Origin: Deltaproteobacteria bacterium
GTDB taxonomy: Bacteria > Desulfobacterota > BSN033 > WVXP01
Length of the DNA stretch: 54,677 nt
Reading direction: 5' to 3'
NCBI GenBank assembly: GCA_019308905.1
Contig: JAFDHF010000018.1
Coordinates: forward strand, 1 to 54,677
Positions within the stretch are counted from its first letter, which is position 1. Each line of letters begins with the position of its first letter. The notes beneath the pieces were generated by a model, which searched no databases, was not told where the DNA came from, and saw nothing but the letters and a program-made list of their open reading frames with translations. Below are positions 37,743 through 49,508 of this stretch, one piece after another. The position numbers and the translations under genes were made by a program.

Positions 37743-39134
37743 TCACTTTCCTATGCAGAAGCGACCAAAGATCTCGTCCAACACCTCCTCGGACACCCCC
37801 TCTCCAACAATCTCCCCCAGTCTCTCGAGCGCACTCCGAATTTCCACGGCCACGACCTCTGGGAACACCCCACCCTGGATCCCTTTCCTCGCCCTGGCCA
37901 CTGCCCCCGCAGCTTCCTCCAGTTTCTCCTTATGCCGCGCTTCCATGATCACGCTCCTGCCTTCCCTCCCTCCCACCCATCCCTCCATGGCCCTGCCACA
38001 CACCGCTTCCCTCAGCCTCCCTATCCCCTCCCCCGTACGAGCGGAAACCTCCACTGCCTCGGCTCCCGGAAAGGCCGACCCCAACTCCTCCACCGTCACC
38101 CTCCGGGGCAGATCGAGTTTGTTCAATACGACCATATACCTCCTATCCCGCACCAAGTCGAAAATCCTCCGGTCCTCGGCAGAAAGCCGCCTACTCCCAT
38201 CCACAACCACCAGCAACAAATCCGCCTCCTCCACCACCCGCCTCGTCCGCCTTACCCCTTCCTTCTCGACCTCGTTCCTCCATCTCCGCAGCCCGGCCGT
38301 GTCGGCAATCCTCAACATCAATCCACAGATCCTGACCGTCTCCTCGATTACGTCCCTCGTAGTCCCGGCAACCCGCGTCACGATTGCCCTCTCATCACCA
38401 ACCACTGCGTTGAGCAGGCTCGACTTTCCCACATTCGCCCTCCCTACGATCCCAACCAAAGCCCCTTCCCGCAACACCCTCCCCTGATCGAAAGACAACA
38501 CCAACTCCTCCAACCGCGAATCCACCCTCTCCAGGTCTCTCTCGATCCCGCCTGCGTCCACATCGCCGACATCCTCTTCCGGAAAGTCAAGACCCGCCTC
38601 AATCTCGGCCAGCACTCCCAGCAGCAGACCCCTCACTTCCCCGATCTCCCCCGAAAGCCTCCCCCGCAACTGCTCGCTTGCCACTCTCAGCCCGGCCTCC
38701 GTCCTCGCCCTTATCGTCTCGATAACCGCTTCGGCCTGTACCAAGTCGATCCTCCCATTCAGGAACGCCCTCTTGGTAAACTCCCCGGGCTCCGCAAGCC
38801 GAGCCCCCTGCTCCAGCACGCACTCGAGGATCCTTCCAAGAACAAGAAACCCTCCGTGGCACTGAATCTCTACCACATCCTCTCTGGTATAGCTTCTCGG
38901 TTTCCCCATAAACAGGACCAGAACCTCATCGATGACCCCACCATCGGCCGGATCCAATATCTCCCCGTAATACACCCTGTGGGATTCAAGACACCTCCTC
39001 CCCCCCTTTGGCCGGAAAAGGCGAGAGACCACGGCCACGGCCTCGGGGCCACTCACCCGCACTATTCCGATCCCGCTCTCCCCCGGGGGAGTCGATATGG
39101 CGGCGATGGTATCCAGCTCAGAAGGAATTGTCAT
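37743..39134 (-). CDS. mnmE: tRNA uridine-5-carboxymethylaminomethyl modification GTPase MnmE
   Basis: MnmE works with MnmG to modify uridine 34 of certain tRNAs. From MTIPSELDTIAAISTPPGE the protein has 463 residues; seven further codons to a GTG at 39155 are less likely. Visible are the N-terminal formyl-THF-binding domain, the GTPase domain with Walker A GRANVGKSS (about residue 222) and DTAGLRR, NKLD, and the invariant C-terminal FCIGK whose cysteine is functional. Its usual partner mnmG is not in the window. It is last in the rpmH-to-mnmE block. Confidence 0.97.
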   Translation of the reverse strand: MTIPSELDTIAAISTPPGESGIGIVRVSGPEAVAVVSRLFRPKGGRRCLESHRVYYGEILDPADGGVIDEVLVLFMGKPRSYTREDVVEIQCHGGFLVLGRILECVLEQGARLAEPGEFTKRAFLNGRIDLVQAEAVIETIRARTEAGLRVASEQLRGRLSGEIGEVRGLLLGVLAEIEAGLDFPEEDVGDVDAGGIERDLERVDSRLEELVLSFDQGRVLREGALVGIVGRANVGKSSLLNAVVGDERAIVTRVAGTTRDVIEETVRICGLMLRIADTAGLRRWRNEVEKEGVRRTRRVVEEADLLLVVVDGSRRLSAEDRRIFDLVRDRRYMVVLNKLDLPRRVTVEELGSAFPGAEAVEVSARTGEGIGRLREAVCGRAMEGWVGGREGRSVIMEARHKEKLEEAAGAVARARKGIQGGVFPEVVAVEIRSALERLGEIVGEGVSEEVLDEIFGRFCIGK

Positions 39135-39289
39135 CGAGCAGCAAGAACACGGCACCCTTTGGTGCTCATCCTAAATGGCGAGAACGGCCAGGCCTTCCGG
39201 CCCGCCATCTGTTCGGCGAGAAAGTTGAATCTTCCGCCCTCCCTCAGAAGGCCCCCCTCCAATCGTCACTCACCACAGTGTAACAGACC

Positions 39290-39919
39290 TCAATCTCCCC
39301 TATCCCTCTCCAGACCTTCCCTCCTCGGACGAATGAGGAGTTTCTTGTAATACCCGTCCCCCCTGCTTTCCGTCTCCAAAAGCTCATCCTCCCTAAGGGC
39401 CATATGAATAATCCTCCGATCCCGGGGGTTGAAGACCCCTGCCACCATAGGCCTCCTCTTCCTCTTCACCTTTTCACCAAGCCGGAACGCGAGGTTTTCC
39501 AGAGCCTCAGCCCGCCGTTTTCTGTATTCCTCCGCATCGAGGACGATCCTCCTCCCCTCACCGAACCGGCGCTGGTAGATCTTGGTCAGCAGGTATTGAA
39601 CAGCGTCGAGCGTCCTGCCGTGCTTGCCGATCAACACCCCTGTATTGTTCCCCTTCACATAGAGGCGGATCTCCTCCCCTGTCTCCGCCCCCACGACTTC
39701 GGCATCGATTCCCATACGAAAAACTATCCCCTCAAGAATGCACCGGATGTACTCGGTTCTCCCCTCCTGCCGCTTCTTTTCAAACTCCTCCAGAATCCTC
39801 CCACCCTCCACATCGGCCCTCTCTCCCAGTGACCTCACAGGATACGCATCGAGCCTCTCCCCGGTCCGTTCCGGCCTCTCTTCACGACTCTCGTCCCGTT
39901 CCTTCTCGTGCCCTTCCAT
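39290..39919 (-). CDS. jag: Jag/KhpB RNA-binding protein (KH and R3H domains)
   Basis: This 209-residue protein has an N-terminal charged region with a Jag-N-like segment, a KH domain with NNTGVLIGKHGRTLDAVQYLL (GxxG loop), and a C-terminal R3H domain (MVAGVFNPRDRRIIHMALRED). Jag/KhpB/EloR binds RNA and, in Gram-positives, regulates cell elongation; a similar role here is an inference. GGAGAGAGGGAG precedes the ATG, and yidC lies 13 bases upstream. A 155-base gap separates it from mnmE. Confidence 0.92.
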   Translation of the reverse strand: MEGHEKERDESREERPERTGERLDAYPVRSLGERADVEGGRILEEFEKKRQEGRTEYIRCILEGIVFRMGIDAEVVGAETGEEIRLYVKGNNTGVLIGKHGRTLDAVQYLLTKIYQRRFGEGRRIVLDAEEYRKRRAEALENLAFRLGEKVKRKRRPMVAGVFNPRDRRIIHMALREDELLETESRGDGYYKKLLIRPRREGLERDRGD

Positions 39920-39931
39920 CTCCCTCTCTCC

Positions 39932-41635
39932 TTACCTCCCCTTCTTCCTCGTATAGTACTGCTCACCGATAGAGAGAACATTCTGCACAAACCAGTATAA
40001 CACCAACCCGGACGGAAAGCTGAGAAAGATAAATATGAACATGATCGGCATGATCATCATCATCTTCGCCTGTCGAGGATCTCCACCCGTCGGAGTCATC
40101 CTCTGTTGTATCACCATGGAAACCCCCATGAGCAGCGGCAGCGGCCCTACCGGTGTGTGTCCCAGCAGCGGGAGAGGCAACTCGTCCACAAAAAAACTGT
40201 CAGCCGCCGCCAGATCACGAATCCACAGAACAAAAGGAGCATGCCGCAGATTGAAGAACAGCGGAAGAGCCTTGTACAAAGCGATCAGGAAGGGAAACTG
40301 CACCAGCATAGGCAGGCACCCCCCTACCGGGTTCACCTTCCGTCTCTTGTAAAGAGCCATCATCTCCTGGTTCAGCCGCTGCTTGTCGCCCTTGTACTTC
40401 TCCTGGAGCATCTTCATCTCCGGCTGGATCTTCTGCATTTCCTGCATCGACCTGTAGCTCTTTCTGCTCAGAGGCCAGAAGATCACCTTCAGGAGAATGC
40501 TCAGGATAACGATATCTACCCCGTAATTCCCCGTCACCCTGTGGGTCCACCCTAGAATCCGCAGCAGGACCTTCTCGATCCCCCCAAGGTACTTTCCGAA
40601 GTTGATCACCTTTTCCGCCTCAACATCAAGATCCCTCAAGAGTTCCGGCAACTTGGGCCCAAGATACAAGAGAAAACCGTACCTGCGATCCTTTCCCGGC
40701 TCCACCTCCCGATTCTGGAAAGTCAGAGTACTCTCGAATCCCACCCCCTGGCTGCCCGGGGCCTCTATCTCATGAACCGAAACCTCTATACCTTTCCTCT
40801 CACGGGGCACTATCAGCGAGACAAAGTAGTTCCCCTCAGAAGGCCGACCCGGAGGGGGAGAGGTGTTCTCCGCAGCCATCCACTTTACATCCCCGGAAAA
40901 GACCTTACCCTTCTTGATCTCCCGAACGCTCAGCCTGTCCACAGACTTCCCGGCAAGAACCGATGGACCCGCAAAAGTATACCGGCCACCCCCTTTCACC
41001 ACTCCCCGCCAGATGAGCCTTACCCCCGGTTCAACGGGCGTCCCACCCCTGTTGATTATCTCCACATCCAGGTCGACCCTGTACTGGCCGCCATAGAACC
41101 TATACCGCTTCAGAATCTCCAACCCCTCCCCGGTCTTCCCAAGGAAGACAATCGATCCGTCCTCCCCACTCGCAAGCGAGATCGAAGAGGCATTCACATC
41201 AAAGACCGGCTGTTTGATACTCCTTCCACCCAGCTCCACCCCGACCTCGAGCGGCAGGTCCTTCAGGCTCCTCATCGAGACCATCTCAACCGGTTCCGGG
41301 GGTCTCACCGGCTTTCTCCTCCACAGAACAACGGTCTCAACGCTATCCATGTACTTCTTGAGCCTCCAGCTCTTAAGCCTCCCGCCCGCCGTCGTAAAAA
41401 CCGCCCTGTAAAGAGGGGTCTCCACCACCACATCCTGAACCCTTACTTCTCCCCCCCCGGAATATTCCAGGATCTCCCCGCCAGTCCGCGCTCCTTCGGC
41501 TTCCTCTACCCTTGCTCCCTGAAACCCCTTCTCCTCCACGACCGGCTTCTTCTTGGGAGGAGGCATAAACACTACTTGCCAGATCAGGATCACGATCATG
41601 GATAGAATAATGGCGATTATTGCCCGCTTGTCCAT
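39932..41635 (-). CDS. yidC: Membrane protein insertase YidC
   Basis: This 567-residue protein is a Gram-negative type YidC. It has one N-terminal helix (AIIAIILSMIVILIWQVVF), then a large periplasmic P1 domain, and a C-terminal five-helix insertase core with VDIVILSILLKVIFWPLSRKSY, the hydrophilic groove region, and NPVGGCLPMLVQFPFLIALYKAL. It ends with TRKKGR. YidC inserts membrane proteins alone or with SecYEG. The order rpmH-rnpA-yidD-yidC is the classical one. Confidence 0.98.
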   Translation of the reverse strand: MDKRAIIAIILSMIVILIWQVVFMPPPKKKPVVEEKGFQGARVEEAEGARTGGEILEYSGGGEVRVQDVVVETPLYRAVFTTAGGRLKSWRLKKYMDSVETVVLWRRKPVRPPEPVEMVSMRSLKDLPLEVGVELGGRSIKQPVFDVNASSISLASGEDGSIVFLGKTGEGLEILKRYRFYGGQYRVDLDVEIINRGGTPVEPGVRLIWRGVVKGGGRYTFAGPSVLAGKSVDRLSVREIKKGKVFSGDVKWMAAENTSPPPGRPSEGNYFVSLIVPRERKGIEVSVHEIEAPGSQGVGFESTLTFQNREVEPGKDRRYGFLLYLGPKLPELLRDLDVEAEKVINFGKYLGGIEKVLLRILGWTHRVTGNYGVDIVILSILLKVIFWPLSRKSYRSMQEMQKIQPEMKMLQEKYKGDKQRLNQEMMALYKRRKVNPVGGCLPMLVQFPFLIALYKALPLFFNLRHAPFVLWIRDLAAADSFFVDELPLPLLGHTPVGPLPLLMGVSMVIQQRMTPTGGDPRQAKMMMIMPIMFIFIFLSFPSGLVLYWFVQNVLSIGEQYYTRKKGR

Positions 41636-41668
41636 AAATCTGCCTCTGGCCTTGCGCTCACTTCACTC

Positions 41669-41878
41669 TCAGATGGGATCATAACCCCCAGGATGAAAGG
41701 GGTGACACTTCAGAAGCCTCTTCAGTGCCAGCCAAAGTCCCTTTGCCACCCCGAACTTCCTCAGAGCCCCAATGGCATAGCTCGAACACGACGGTTCGAA
41801 CCGACAGGTAGGTCCGAAAAGAGGAGAGATAAAGATCTGGTAAACCCTAATTATCCCGACAAGAAGCTTCGCAACCAT
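41669..41878 (-). CDS. yidD: Membrane protein insertion efficiency factor YidD
   Basis: I start at [20 protein letters not shown], which gives 69 residues, the family's normal size; the longer frame upstream overlaps rnpA and looks non-coding. The conserved cysteine pattern [14 protein letters not shown] and the [16 protein letters not shown] end are diagnostic. YidD is a small amphipathic inner-membrane protein that helps YidC-dependent insertion. It lies between rnpA and yidC, 37 and 33 bases away. Confidence 0.96.
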   Translation of the reverse strand: MVAKLLVGIIRVYQIFISPLFGPTCRFEPSCSSYAIGALRKFGVAKGLWLALKRLLKCHPFHPGGYDPI

Positions 41879-41915
41879 ACCGGTATTCAGAACGGCACAA
41901 CCCACTGTGCAGCCC

Positions 41916-42254
41916 CTACAGCACGCCTCCCAGCTCTCTCTCGATGTCCCAGTACTTGCCCACCCGAATCCCCGGCCTCGCAATCACGACGATATCCTTG
42001 GGCTTACCCATCCGCCACCGGTTGAGCCGGAAGAATTCCCTGATGAGCCTCTTGATTCTGTTTCTCGTCACAGCATCTCCGACCTTCTTGCTCACCACGA
42101 TACCGATTCTCGACCGCTCCTCACGGCCCTCGCACCAGACCACCGTGAAACGCCCTGTCCGCACTCTCCGCACATTCCGGCCCCTGAGGAGAAAATCACG
42201 CCTCGTGAGAAGCCGAAAACGCTTCGGAAAGCCATATCTCTTCAACTCGGCCAA
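41916..42254 (-). CDS. rnpA: Ribonuclease P protein component
   Basis: This 112-residue basic protein has the RNase P signature [19 protein letters not shown], with RNR, and the N-terminal [13 protein letters not shown]. It binds RNase P RNA and helps to mature tRNA 5' ends. The start is TTG at 42254; AGGTGG lies just upstream, touching the rpmH stop region. It follows rpmH by seven bases, the near-universal arrangement. Confidence 0.95.
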   Translation of the reverse strand: MAELKRYGFPKRFRLLTRRDFLLRGRNVRRVRTGRFTVVWCEGREERSRIGIVVSKKVGDAVTRNRIKRLIREFFRLNRWRMGKPKDIVVIARPGIRVGKYWDIERELGGVL

Positions 42255-42261
42255 ACACCAC

Positions 42262-42396
42262 CTAAACGGTCAGCCTCTTCCGCCCCTTGGCCCTTCTCCT
42301 TTTCAAAACTCTCCTTCCGCCCTTAGTGCTCATCCTGGCCATGAAACCATGGGTTCTTCTTCTCTTTATGTTGCTAGGCTGAAAGGTCCTCTTCAT
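42262..42396 (-). CDS. rpmH: Large ribosomal subunit protein bL34
   Basis: This 44-residue protein reads [20 protein letters not shown], then [20 protein letters not shown] and RLTV, the standard bL34 sequence. GAGGTG lies seven bases before the ATG. It is the first gene of the minus-strand block that runs away from the origin region. A promoter-like TTGACA is found about 60 bases upstream. Confidence 0.98.
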   Translation of the reverse strand: MKRTFQPSNIKRRRTHGFMARMSTKGGRRVLKRRRAKGRKRLTV

Positions 42397-42429
42397 CGCT
42401 ATTCACCTCTCGGTCAACCAAAAACTAAA

Positions 42430-42458
42430 TAAACACCATAAATCCACGCCCTTGTCAA
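42430..42458 (-). promoter_or_regulatory. Possible promoter of the rpmH-rnpA-yidD-yidC-jag-mnmE block
   Basis: On the minus strand TTGACA (42458-42453) is perfect. The -10 at 17-base spacing is TGTTTA (42435-42430), a weak match; slightly shifted AT-rich hexamers are alternatives. The rpmH ATG is 34 bases further. Confidence 0.5.
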
Positions 42459-42809
42459 GTCCAGCCACGCCGAATCTCTCCCTTTCCCCCGATCCTCCCA
42501 TCGCTGCCATCAGACCGCCCCCCCCGGCCTGCCAATCCAGGCGAAGACAGCCGTCAATCCTTCACAGACCATCCTATCCTACCACTTCGCGCCCCCTGGG
42601 TTCAATCCAACTCCGCCGGCCTCTTCCCCCTCCCGACCCCCCGGACCTACCCAAACCCCGCCAGCCACCTTCGACAGGCTCACCCCCTCACCCAAGGACC
42701 AGACCAAGGAGAGCATTCCCCTTCAAAATCCGAAGGTCCCCTTAGAAGTCAGCACATCCTCCTAGATATGCCTGGAAAAATCCTCCGACTCATCCCCCAA
42801 AAAAACAGC

Positions 42810-42838
42810 TTGAATTTTCGCTCTCCCATTGCTATACT
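42810..42838 (+). promoter_or_regulatory. dnaA: Probable dnaA promoter
   Basis: TTGAAT at 42810-42815 and TATACT at 42833-42838 are 17 bases apart. The predicted start near 42845 gives a leader of about 215 bases that contains the DnaA box at 42927, so DnaA may repress its own gene. Confidence 0.65.
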
Positions 42839-42926
42839 ATATTGTGGCCTTACCAGATCGGTATTTGCCGGCTCACTTCAGATAGGGAAATCCTTTAGTC
42901 GGTCATTATTCCCCACAGTCTCCATT

Positions 42927-42935
42927 TTATCCACA
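42927..42935 (+). promoter_or_regulatory. DnaA box
   Basis: TTATCCACA is a perfect high-affinity (R1-type) DnaA binding sequence, 126 bases before the dnaA start. The next bases (GATGTGGAA) give a partial inverted match. Confidence 0.85.
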
Positions 42936-43060
42936 GATGTGGAATTCTCTGTTCATAGACCGAGTCATGGGGAAACCTTCATAAAGCTTAGGGGTCTTAA
43001 CTTTCCCTGGTCCCACTGAAATAGAATTTCCTGGAACCGTTCTTCTTCCGGGCAGAATCC

Positions 43061-44398
43061 ATGAACGAACTTTGGCAAAAGGTTCTCCTCTCTCTCAAGC
43101 AGAAAATCACGCCCCAGAGCTTCGAGACCTGGATAAAGCCGATAAAACCCCTCGCGGTTCACCACAACCAGCTCGAAATCGAGGTGCCGAACCGTTTCTT
43201 CAGGGACTGGATTCACGACAACTACCTCTCCCTGATCGAGACCTTGCTTTTCGAGCAGACTCAAGAGCAGTTCACGGTCTCGCTGAGCTTCGACTCCCAT
43301 AGGAGACCGAGCCTGTCCCGGCAGGAAACCCTCGTTCCTTCACCCGCTCCATCGTCCGCTCCTTACAGGTCTCCCTTCAGCCCGAAGTACACGTTCGACA
43401 CCTTTGTCGTCGGACCCAGTAACCAGTTCGCCAACGCCGCCTGCCTTGCCGTGGCCAATCTTCCCGGCAAGAACTACAATCCCCTCTTCATTTACGGCGG
43501 AGTCGGCCTCGGCAAGACTCACCTCCTCCATGCCATCGGGAACCATGTCCTCGAAAAGAACATCCTCGCCTATCCCACTTCTCTCTGCTACCTCTCTTCC
43601 GAGGACTTCACGAACGAACTCATCAATGCCATTAGGTACGAGAGGATGGAGGAGTTCAGGACGCGCTTCAGGAGGATGGACATCCTCCTCATCGACGACA
43701 TCCAGTTCATTGCCGGAAAGGAGAGAACACAAGCCGAATTCTTCCATATCTTCAATTCCCTTTATGAGAGTAGAAAACAGATAGTCGTAACCAGCGACCA
43801 GTTCCCCAGGGACATCCCGAATTTCGAGGAGCGCCTCAGTTCCAGATTCGAATGGGGGCTCATAGCAGACATCCAGGCCCCCGATGTCGAGACCAAGGTC
43901 GCCATTCTCAAGAAAAAGGCAGCCGCAGAGAACATCAATCTTCCCAACGACGTCGCCTTTTTTCTGGCTACCAACATCGATTCCAACATCCGCATACTGG
44001 AAGGTTCCCTGATACGGATCGGTGCCTTTGCGTCGCTCACCAACACCGAGATAACGCTCGAAATGGCCAGGGAGGTTCTGAGGAACATAGTCAAGGAAAA
44101 CAACGAAGCCATTCCGATGGAGGTCATACAGAAGAACGTCGCTTCCTTCTTCAATATCCGTTTTGCTGACCTCAAGACCAAGAAAAAGAACAAGAGCTTC
44201 GTTCTTCCCAGACAGATAGCCATGTACCTGTGCCGAAAACTTACCGATCATTCTCTTCAGGAGATCGGCGAGGAGTTCGGCGGAAAGGACCATACAACGG
44301 TCCTACACGCGATCAGGAAGATCGAGGGCAAATCCGCGGAAGATCCAACTTTCAAGGAGACCCTCGAAAAACTCACCCGCTTGGTGAGAAACCAGTGA
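43061..44398 (+). CDS. dnaA: Chromosomal replication initiator protein DnaA
   Basis: This 445-residue protein has all four DnaA domains: the N-terminal helicase-loading domain (ITPQSFETWIKPIKP), a short linker, the AAA+ domain with Walker A GGVGLGKT at 146-153, LLIDDIQFIAGKE and arginine-finger region, and the DNA-binding domain with LTDHSLQEIGEEFGGKDHTTVLHAIRKIE. It unwinds oriC. The ATG at 43061 has no strong ribosome site. dnaN follows on the same strand. Confidence 0.98.
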   Translation: MNELWQKVLLSLKQKITPQSFETWIKPIKPLAVHHNQLEIEVPNRFFRDWIHDNYLSLIETLLFEQTQEQFTVSLSFDSHRRPSLSRQETLVPSPAPSSAPYRSPFSPKYTFDTFVVGPSNQFANAACLAVANLPGKNYNPLFIYGGVGLGKTHLLHAIGNHVLEKNILAYPTSLCYLSSEDFTNELINAIRYERMEEFRTRFRRMDILLIDDIQFIAGKERTQAEFFHIFNSLYESRKQIVVTSDQFPRDIPNFEERLSSRFEWGLIADIQAPDVETKVAILKKKAAAENINLPNDVAFFLATNIDSNIRILEGSLIRIGAFASLTNTEITLEMAREVLRNIVKENNEAIPMEVIQKNVASFFNIRFADLKTKKKNKSFVLPRQIAMYLCRKLTDHSLQEIGEEFGGKDHTTVLHAIRKIEGKSAEDPTFKETLEKLTRLVRNQ

Positions 44399-44474
44399 AT
44401 ATCCCTGGGGACAGACTTGTTCATCCATTGTGAGAACTTTCGGAACTTACAGGTCTTCGACGGCTTACTGCATG

Positions 44475-44600
44475 TTTTCCACGATTCACCATACTACTAA
44501 ACTCCCTTGATTTCCAAGGGATTGTGTAAACTTTGAACATTTGAACCGCCTTTACTTTGTTCTACTAAATCTATGATTTACTAATACCATAACGTAGTAC
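44475..44600. promoter_or_regulatory. AT-rich dnaA-dnaN spacer with box-like and trio-like repeats
   Basis: Within the spacer are imperfect DnaA boxes TTTTCCACG (44475-44483) and, on the minus strand, GTTTACACA (44531-44523). These are accompanied by runs resembling DnaA-trio elements: TACTACTAA (44492-44500) and CTACTAAATCTATGATTTAC (44562-44581) with CTAATACC after. The stretch 44540-44600 is very AT-rich. This layout resembles the unwinding region of the B. subtilis-type origin. Confidence 0.45.
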
Positions 44601-44613
44601 TTAGGAGACCACG

Positions 44614-45747
44614 ATGGAATGCAAGATTGAAAAGAGGGACTTTCTCCGCGGCCTCACCATGCTCCAGACCGTAGTCGAGAGGCGTACAACCATGCCCATT
44701 CTCTCCAACGCCCTGCTCCACGCCGAAAACCAGACCCTTACCCTAACGGCTACGGACCTCGAGACCGCGATACAGGCTCGCCTTCCAGCCTCGGTTACAA
44801 CCGATGGCCAAGCCTCCCTCTCAGCAAGGAAACTCTTCGAGATCGTCCGCGAGCTTCCCGAGTCCCCCATCACCCTCCTGACCAAGGAAAACGACTGGGT
44901 AACCCTGACCTGTCAGAAATCGGTCTTCAATATCGCAGGCATGAATCCGGACGAATTTCCCCCCTTGCCCGACTTCAGGGAGGAAGACTTCCACCCCTTT
45001 CCTACCCGGGACCTCAGGGAGATGATAGAGGCAACCGTCTTCGCGGCCTCTACAGAGGAATCACGCTACAATCTCAACGGGGTCTTTCTCAAGGGCTTTC
45101 GCCTCGAAAGCGGACCGATCATCCGCATGGTCGCTACCGACGGCCACCGCCTCTCCCTGATCGATAAGCCCGGCCTCGAGTTTCCCAACCTGGAAACCGG
45201 CGTCATAATCCCCAGGAAAGGCCTCCTCGAAATCAGAAGGCTCATGGGAGACGGGACCCGTAAAGACGACGGACAGGACGGTGTCATGTACCTGGCCCTT
45301 TCCCAGAACAACCTCGTGGCCAAGAGGGATGAAGCCCTTGTCTTCACTCGTCTTATCGAGGGACAATTCCCGGACTACGAATCGGTCATCCCAAAGGACA
45401 ACGACAAGAGAATCAACCTTCCGACAGAGGCCTTTACCGCGTGTCTCAAACGGGTATCCACGATGGCAAGTGAAAAGGGGGAAGGACTCGTATTCGAAAT
45501 CGGAAAGGCAATGATCTCGGTCTCATCGTTCAGCCAGGATTTCGGAGACGCTAAAGAGGAGATCGATATCGAATACGACGGCGATGAACTCGCCGTCGGC
45601 TTTAACGGGCGATACCTTCTCGACGCCCTCGGTGTTATGGGTACCGAGGAGGTTCTCTTTGAACTCAGAGACAACTCAACAGCAGGCGTTCTTCGACCCG
45701 TCGGCCGGGAGGGTCTCCTCTGTCTCGTTATGCCCATGAAGCTCTGA
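44614..45747 (+). CDS. dnaN: DNA polymerase III sliding clamp (beta subunit)
   Basis: This 377-residue protein has the three-fold clamp repeat: opening MECKIEKRDFLRGLTMLQTVVERRTTMPILSN in substance, FAASTEESRYNLNGVFLKG in the middle domain, and the C-terminal VLRPVGREGLLCLVMPMKL, the usual clamp ending. The ring encircles DNA and binds polymerase. TAGGAGACCACG precedes the ATG. gyrB follows 15 bases later. Confidence 0.98.
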   Translation: MECKIEKRDFLRGLTMLQTVVERRTTMPILSNALLHAENQTLTLTATDLETAIQARLPASVTTDGQASLSARKLFEIVRELPESPITLLTKENDWVTLTCQKSVFNIAGMNPDEFPPLPDFREEDFHPFPTRDLREMIEATVFAASTEESRYNLNGVFLKGFRLESGPIIRMVATDGHRLSLIDKPGLEFPNLETGVIIPRKGLLEIRRLMGDGTRKDDGQDGVMYLALSQNNLVAKRDEALVFTRLIEGQFPDYESVIPKDNDKRINLPTEAFTACLKRVSTMASEKGEGLVFEIGKAMISVSSFSQDFGDAKEEIDIEYDGDELAVGFNGRYLLDALGVMGTEEVLFELRDNSTAGVLRPVGREGLLCLVMPMKL

Positions 45748-45750
45748 TAG

Positions 45751-48144
<2,394 letters not shown>

Positions 48145-48199
48145 ACGGGGAGTTTATCCCTGCAAACCCGAACAAAGCATGAGGTTAATAGGAGAAGTC

Positions 48200-49450
48200 A
48201 TGAACCTTAAGGAGTTGAAACAGAAAGGAATTGCAGAACTCGACAGCATTGCCAAGGAACTCAACGTCGAGGGGGCGAGCAGCCTCAGGAAACAGGAGTT
48301 GATCTTCTCGATACTCCAAGCCCAGCAGGACAAAAACGGGCTGATCTATGGCGAAGGGGTACTGGAGATTCTTCCCGATGGGTTTGGTTTCCTGAGGGCT
48401 CCGGACTACAACTATCTGCCGGGTCCGGACGACATCTATATCTCTCCTTCTCAGATTCGAAGGTTCAATCTGAAGACGGGGGATACGGTTTCGGGGCAGA
48501 TTCGACCTCCAAAGGACACGGAGAGATACTTTGCCATGCTCAAGGTCGAGTCCGTCAACTACGAAGATCCGGACAGCGCCCGTGACAAGATCCTCTTCGA
48601 CAATCTAACCCCCTTCTATCCTGAGGAGAAAATAAGGCTGGAGACGGACGATCCTGAGAACTACTCAGCCCGTGTTATGGATCTCCTCACCCCGATCGGA
48701 AAGGGCCAGCGCGGTCTTATCGTGGCCCCACCGCGAACGGGCAAGACCATGCTCCTTCAGAACATCGCCAACAGCATCACGACCAATCACCCTGAAATAA
48801 CCCTCATAGTGCTGCTAATCGACGAAAGACCCGAAGAGGTGACAGACATGGAACGGTCTGTCCGGGCCGAGGTGATCAGTTCGACTTTCGATGAGCCCGC
48901 GCAGCGACACATTCAGGTCGCGGAAATGGTGATCGAGAAGGCCAAGCGTCTCGTGGAGAACAAGATGGATGTGGTTATTCTCCTCGACAGTATCACCCGT
49001 CTGGCCAGGGCATACAACGCGGTGGTTCCTCCGAGCGGGAAGGTCCTTTCCGGCGGCGTCGATTCCAACGCCCTGCACCGGCCCAAGCGCTTCTTCGGTG
49101 CTGCCAGAAACATAGAAGAGGGGGGAAGTCTCACCATCATCGCCACGGCTCTGATCGACACGGGAAGCCGGATGGACGAGGTCATCTTCGAGGAGTTCAA
49201 GGGAACCGGTAACCTGGAGATCAACCTCGACCGGAGGCTCGTGGACAGAAGGGTCTTTCCCTCTATCGATATCCAGAGATCCGGAACGAGAAAGGAGGAG
49301 CTCCTCCTTGACCAGCAGACACTCAACAGAATCTGGCTTCTCAGGAAGGTTCTCCAGCCCATGAACACCGTGGAGAGCATGGAGTTCCTTCTCGACAAGA
49401 TGCGCAACACGCCGAACAACCGGGCGTTTCTCGACTCTATGAACCAGTAA
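48200..49450 (+). CDS. rho: Transcription termination factor Rho
   Basis: The ATG at 48200 with AGGAGAAGTC upstream gives 416 residues. Rho starts with a helical N-terminal domain ([20 protein letters not shown]), an OB-fold RNA-binding domain ([16 protein letters not shown]) and a RecA-type ATPase with Walker [14 protein letters not shown] and [11 protein letters not shown]. The Q-loop and R-loop regions are present. It ends with the conserved [10 protein letters not shown]. No insertion domain is present. rpmE lies 125 bases downstream. Confidence 0.97.
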   Translation: MNLKELKQKGIAELDSIAKELNVEGASSLRKQELIFSILQAQQDKNGLIYGEGVLEILPDGFGFLRAPDYNYLPGPDDIYISPSQIRRFNLKTGDTVSGQIRPPKDTERYFAMLKVESVNYEDPDSARDKILFDNLTPFYPEEKIRLETDDPENYSARVMDLLTPIGKGQRGLIVAPPRTGKTMLLQNIANSITTNHPEITLIVLLIDERPEEVTDMERSVRAEVISSTFDEPAQRHIQVAEMVIEKAKRLVENKMDVVILLDSITRLARAYNAVVPPSGKVLSGGVDSNALHRPKRFFGAARNIEEGGSLTIIATALIDTGSRMDEVIFEEFKGTGNLEINLDRRLVDRRVFPSIDIQRSGTRKEELLLDQQTLNRIWLLRKVLQPMNTVESMEFLLDKMRNTPNNRAFLDSMNQ

Positions 49451-49508
49451 GGGTGCTCGAGCGGGGCAGGCCTTCCGGTCTGGGTGCCGCAGAGGTGGGA
49501 AAGGCCGG

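Larger units (their letters stand above)
42397..43060. other. Probable replication origin, rpmH-dnaA side (oriC candidate)
   Basis: This 664-base stretch lies where gene direction flips: genes to the left run leftward and genes to the right run rightward, as expected for leading-strand coding around an origin. The left part (about 42440-42750) is strongly C-rich on the plus strand with only proline-rich chance frames. The right part is AT-rich and holds the dnaA promoter and a perfect DnaA box. Only one perfect box is seen, so origin function may also use the dnaA-dnaN spacer. Confidence 0.6.

Noticed and set aside
37665-39350. 561-codon forward frame opposite mnmE
   Set aside because: MnmE is certain on the minus strand; the forward frame is low-complexity Pro/His/Leu-rich sequence.
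40772-41605. 277-codon forward frame opposite yidC
   Set aside because: YidC is certain; no ribosome site or family motif in the forward frame.
42452-43019. Two forward frames in the rpmH-dnaA spacer
   Set aside because: They are proline-rich or cross the dnaA promoter and DnaA box, with no ribosome site; the stretch fits an origin better.
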